The notes under the pieces were generated by a model. It did not search any database. It worked only from the letters and a program-made list of their open reading frames with translations, and had not been told where the DNA came from. Shown in pieces: positions 43,720-45,795 of a DNA stretch of 45,795 nt; position 1 is the first letter of the stretch; every line of letters begins with the position of its first letter. The position numbers and the translations under genes are program-made. Origin of the DNA: Rikenellaceae bacterium (GTDB lineage: Bacteria; Bacteroidota; Bacteroidia; Bacteroidales; Rikenellaceae); assembly GCA_017379895.1 (NCBI GenBank), contig JAFNVH010000006.1, positions 1-45,795 of the forward strand, read 5' to 3'.

Positions 43720-44751
43720 ATGAGCAATAAGAAGCTGACCGAAATAGCCACGCTTGGCGAGTTCGGATTGATCGACCACTTGACCTCGAATTTTGAGAAT
43801 CGTCGCCCGTCTACTCTTTGTGGTGTTGGTGACGATGCTGCGGTTGTGGACATTGGCGGTGGTCGCGTGCAGTTGATTTCGACCGATATGTTGATGGAGG
43901 GCATCAACTTCGATCTGACCTACTTTCCGCTGAAACACCTCGGCTATAAGGCTGTGGTAGTGGGCGTGAGCGATATTCTGGCGATGAATGCCCGCCCCGA
44001 GCAGGTGACCATCTCGATCGCCGTGTCGAGCAAAATGTCGGTCGAGGCTCTCGATGAGTTCTATGAGGGCGTCAATCGCGCGTGCGCCGACTATAATGTC
44101 GATTTGGTGGGTGGCGATACGACCACCTCGCTGACCGGTTTTGCGATCAGCGTGACGGCTGTGGGTACGGCCGAGGCGTCGAAGGTGTGCTATCGTCGCG
44201 GTGCACAGCTGAATGATCTGGTGTGCATTACGGGCAACTTGGGTGCTGCATATATGGGTCTGCACCTGCTCGAACGCGAAAAACGCGCGCTGTCGGGTGT
44301 GCCCGATCCTCAGCCCAAATTCGAGGGGTATGAGTATCTGTTGCAGCGTCAGTTGAAACCCGAGGCGCGTGTCGATATCATCGATTCGTTGGCCGAGGCA
44401 CAGATTGTCCCCACGTCGATGATCGACCTCTCGGACGGTCTGGCGTCGGACGTGATGCAGATCTGCAAGGCGTCGGGTTGCGGTGTGCGTATCTATTTGG
44501 AGTGTATCCCTATCTCGCAGCAAACCAATAAGATGGCAGAGGAGTTGAATGCCGATCCCGTTGTTGCGGCGCTGAATGGCGGCGACGATTACGAACTGCT
44601 GTTCACTGTTCCGTTGGAGTTACAGGAACAGATTATGCGCTTGGGCGGAATCGATGTGATTGGTCATATCACGGCAGCCGATACGGGTGCGGCACTCGTC
44701 ACCCCCGACGGCAATACGATTGCCTTGCAGGCTCAGGGAATTAGATTGTAA
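43720..44751 (+). CDS. thiL: Thiamine-monophosphate kinase
   Basis: 343 aa, typical length. It phosphorylates TMP to the cofactor thiamine diphosphate. Motifs of the ThiL/PurM fold: LGEFGLIDHLTSNF (about 11-24), GVGDDAAVVDIGGGRVQLISTDMLMEGINFD (about 36-66) with metal-binding Asp residues, HLGYKAVVVGVSDILAMNARPEQVTISIAV and VDLVGGDTTTS. C-terminal SMIDLSDGLASDV and LNGGDDYELLFTV. It is monocistronic. The leader of about 75 nt has no thi-box, so a TPP riboswitch is unlikely. Confidence 0.95.
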   Translation: MSNKKLTEIATLGEFGLIDHLTSNFENRRPSTLCGVGDDAAVVDIGGGRVQLISTDMLMEGINFDLTYFPLKHLGYKAVVVGVSDILAMNARPEQVTISIAVSSKMSVEALDEFYEGVNRACADYNVDLVGGDTTTSLTGFAISVTAVGTAEASKVCYRRGAQLNDLVCITGNLGAAYMGLHLLEREKRALSGVPDPQPKFEGYEYLLQRQLKPEARVDIIDSLAEAQIVPTSMIDLSDGLASDVMQICKASGCGVRIYLECIPISQQTNKMAEELNADPVVAALNGGDDYELLFTVPLELQEQIMRLGGIDVIGHITAADTGAALVTPDGNTIALQAQGIRL

Positions 44752-44768
44752 TTTTTTGCAGTTTTTGT

Positions 44769-44798
44769 TTGGAAAAGTAACCCGTTTTTTTATATTTG
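44769..44798 (+). promoter_or_regulatory. Promoter of the AT-rich lipoprotein gene
   Basis: TTG 44769-44771, 19-nt spacer, TATATTTG 44791-44798. Confidence 0.7.
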
Positions 44799-44820
44799 CA
44801 CAAACCTAAATACTAAGATT

Positions 44821-45375
44821 ATGAAGAAGATACTAACCCTATTATTCGCTGTGCTGGCATTTGTTAGTTGCAAATACGACGATAGTAGTCTTGATAGATA
44901 TGTTAAGAAAGGAGCTAAAAGTATCGAAGCTCAAAAAGCAATAGAGATATTGTCGAAAGATAGAGGCTTTTGGTATGCAAGTGGCAAAAAAAGTTATGTG
45001 AAAGTTTTGAATGAAGACGGAACATCAGAGATGGTTCCGAGTAGTGAGATTGATGTTCTATATGGCGTTAGTTCATTTTATAGATTTCAGTTTGATGAAA
45101 ATGGCAAGGTAGCGGCTTATCATTTTACAGATTATCCGAAACACAAATGGACAATTTACGATGCAGAAATAGATTGGGATAAGAAGACTATCTCAGTTGA
45201 TGGCCACTGTGAGTATTTTCTCAAAGGCGTAACGGAAAACTATTTGATCATTGAAGAGAATAGTGCAAATTATTTTAATCCAAAGTATATATCTATTGAC
45301 GTTTATGTGCGGATGTCAGATGTTGATATAACTCGATTCCTGAATCAAACAGAATTTGAAGACAAGCGCGAGTAA
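44821..45375 (+). CDS. Putative lipoprotein of unknown function, AT-rich
   Basis: 184 aa. Lipoprotein signal MKKILTLLFAVLAFVSC with Cys17. The mature part is soluble, with an alternating strand-like pattern (FYRFQFDENGKVAAYHF, DAEIDWDKKTISVDGHCEYF, KYISIDVYVRM), compatible with a small lipocalin-like or beta-sandwich domain. No family is recognised. The gene uses ATA, AAA, TTT and AGT codons heavily and is visibly richer in A+T than its neighbours, suggesting recent acquisition. It has its own promoter. Confidence 0.8.
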   Translation: MKKILTLLFAVLAFVSCKYDDSSLDRYVKKGAKSIEAQKAIEILSKDRGFWYASGKKSYVKVLNEDGTSEMVPSSEIDVLYGVSSFYRFQFDENGKVAAYHFTDYPKHKWTIYDAEIDWDKKTISVDGHCEYFLKGVTENYLIIEENSANYFNPKYISIDVYVRMSDVDITRFLNQTEFEDKRE

Positions 45376-45402
45376 AAAATGTAATTTTTTAGCTCGAAAG
45401 AG

Positions 45403-45433
45403 TTGGAAAAGTAATTTTTATTTCGTAAGTTTG
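45403..45433 (+). promoter_or_regulatory. Promoter with no downstream protein gene (candidate sRNA promoter)
   Basis: TTG 45403-45405, exact 20-nt spacer, TAAGTTTG 45426-45433. The next start codon with a known gene is 237 bp away and has its own promoter. Confidence 0.65.
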
Positions 45434-45439
45434 CAGAAC

Positions 45440-45538
45440 CCAGTGAATTCTATTTGCTGGCGACCAAATAAAAGCTAATCAAATATAAGCATTTTGAACT
45501 GCATCGCCGCCCGATGAAGGGTCGCGGTGCAGTTTTGG
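45440..45538 (+). ncRNA. Candidate small RNA of about 100 nt
   Basis: Follows the isolated promoter. Contains a short hairpin TATTTG 45451-45456 with CAAATA 45465-45470 and ends in a larger GC-rich hairpin, AACTGCA...TGCAGTT (45497-45534), followed by a short T tract. This promoter-to-hairpin layout is that of a small transcript. The 3' hairpin could instead be only the terminator of the lipoprotein gene, though it lies 120 bp past the stop. Confidence 0.4.
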
Positions 45539-45603
45539 TGTCCCTGCGGCGCACGAAAAAAGGCTAAATCGCTCAATGAGAAGAAAAAAAGAGTGCGCAG
45601 GCT

Positions 45604-45633
45604 TTGTTTTTCCGAATAAAATGCGTACCTTTG
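45604..45633 (+). promoter_or_regulatory. Promoter of rpsF
   Basis: TTG 45604-45606, 19-nt spacer, TACCTTTG 45626-45633. Leader of about 30 nt; too short for the S6:S18 binding motif known from some rpsF leaders. Confidence 0.75.
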
Positions 45634-45670
45634 CACCGCTTTTTGCAAATAATCTAATTAACAAACAGTT

Positions 45671-45795
45671 ATGAACAATTACGAAACCGTTTTCATTGCC
45701 ACACCGGTTCTTTCGGACGTACAGGTGAAAGAGGTGCTGGACAAATTCCAAGGTGTTATCACCGAGAACGGCGGTCAGATCGTGAATGTCGAGGA
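45671..45795 (+). CDS. rpsF: Ribosomal protein S6, N-terminal part (runs off window)
   Basis: 41 complete codons to the right edge from ATG 45671. The sequence [20 protein letters not shown] with [20 protein letters not shown] is the start of S6, a 30S subunit protein that binds S18 and 16S rRNA. The usual partners in Bacteroidales (rpsR, rplI) would lie beyond the window. Confidence 0.93.
   Translation, partial: MNNYETVFIATPVLSDVQVKEVLDKFQGVITENGGQIVNVE

Overview
The window is chromosomal DNA of a Bacteroidales bacterium. Three things show this: SusC/SusD and TonB-dependent receptors, the F1Fo-ATPase operon order atpD-C-B-E-F-H-A-G, and promoters of the Bacteroidetes type (TTG, about 20 nt, TAnnTTTG) in front of most transcription units. 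The moderately high GC, heavy use of TCG for serine, and the gene set (nfnAB, purT, yqhD, adk of the short type) fit Rikenellaceae/Alistipes best. The genus is my inference.

Layout. 1-1407 (minus): 5' end of a TonB-dependent receptor, a small His-rich membrane protein just upstream of it, and ridA. 1499-8560: META-domain lipoprotein, purM, a DJ-1/PfpI protein, a DUF819 membrane protein with a small ORF, yqhD, purT and an OsmC-family protein. 8688-13538: a 993-aa periplasmic TPR protein paired with an outer-membrane barrel. 13590-17942: mntP, tRNA-Asn(GTT), a DUF1573 protein and the NfnA/NfnB pair. 18066-19115: two divergent prolyl-tRNA trans-editing enzymes. 19201-24530: an adaptor-RND-TolC efflux system. 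24562-26164: a GT9 glycosyltransferase and DUF4254 protein. 26361-29815: LysM glucosaminidase, a conserved unknown, a ROK-family protein and a YqaA-like membrane protein. 30357-35513: a SusC/SusD pair. 35767-42471: the ATP synthase operon. 42594-45795: remnant of a nitronate monooxygenase, adk, thiL, an AT-rich lipoprotein gene, a possible small RNA, and the start of rpsF.

The most notable element is upstream of susC. A perfect 18-bp inverted repeat (30040-30057 and 30236-30253) encloses a textbook promoter pointing at susC. This is the architecture of an invertible, phase-variable promoter, here in the ON orientation. The SusC/SusD pair it drives has codon use typical of very highly expressed genes, and no hydrolase, regulator or recombinase lies beside it.

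Most of the rest is housekeeping: purine synthesis (purM, purT), energy conversion (atp operon, nfnAB), adenylate balance (adk), thiamine (thiL), translation quality control (ybaK and its divergent partner) and envelope functions. Smaller observations include structured leaders before the atp and efflux operons, overlapping divergent promoters, an operator-like palindrome before the OsmC gene, and a decayed gene fragment.
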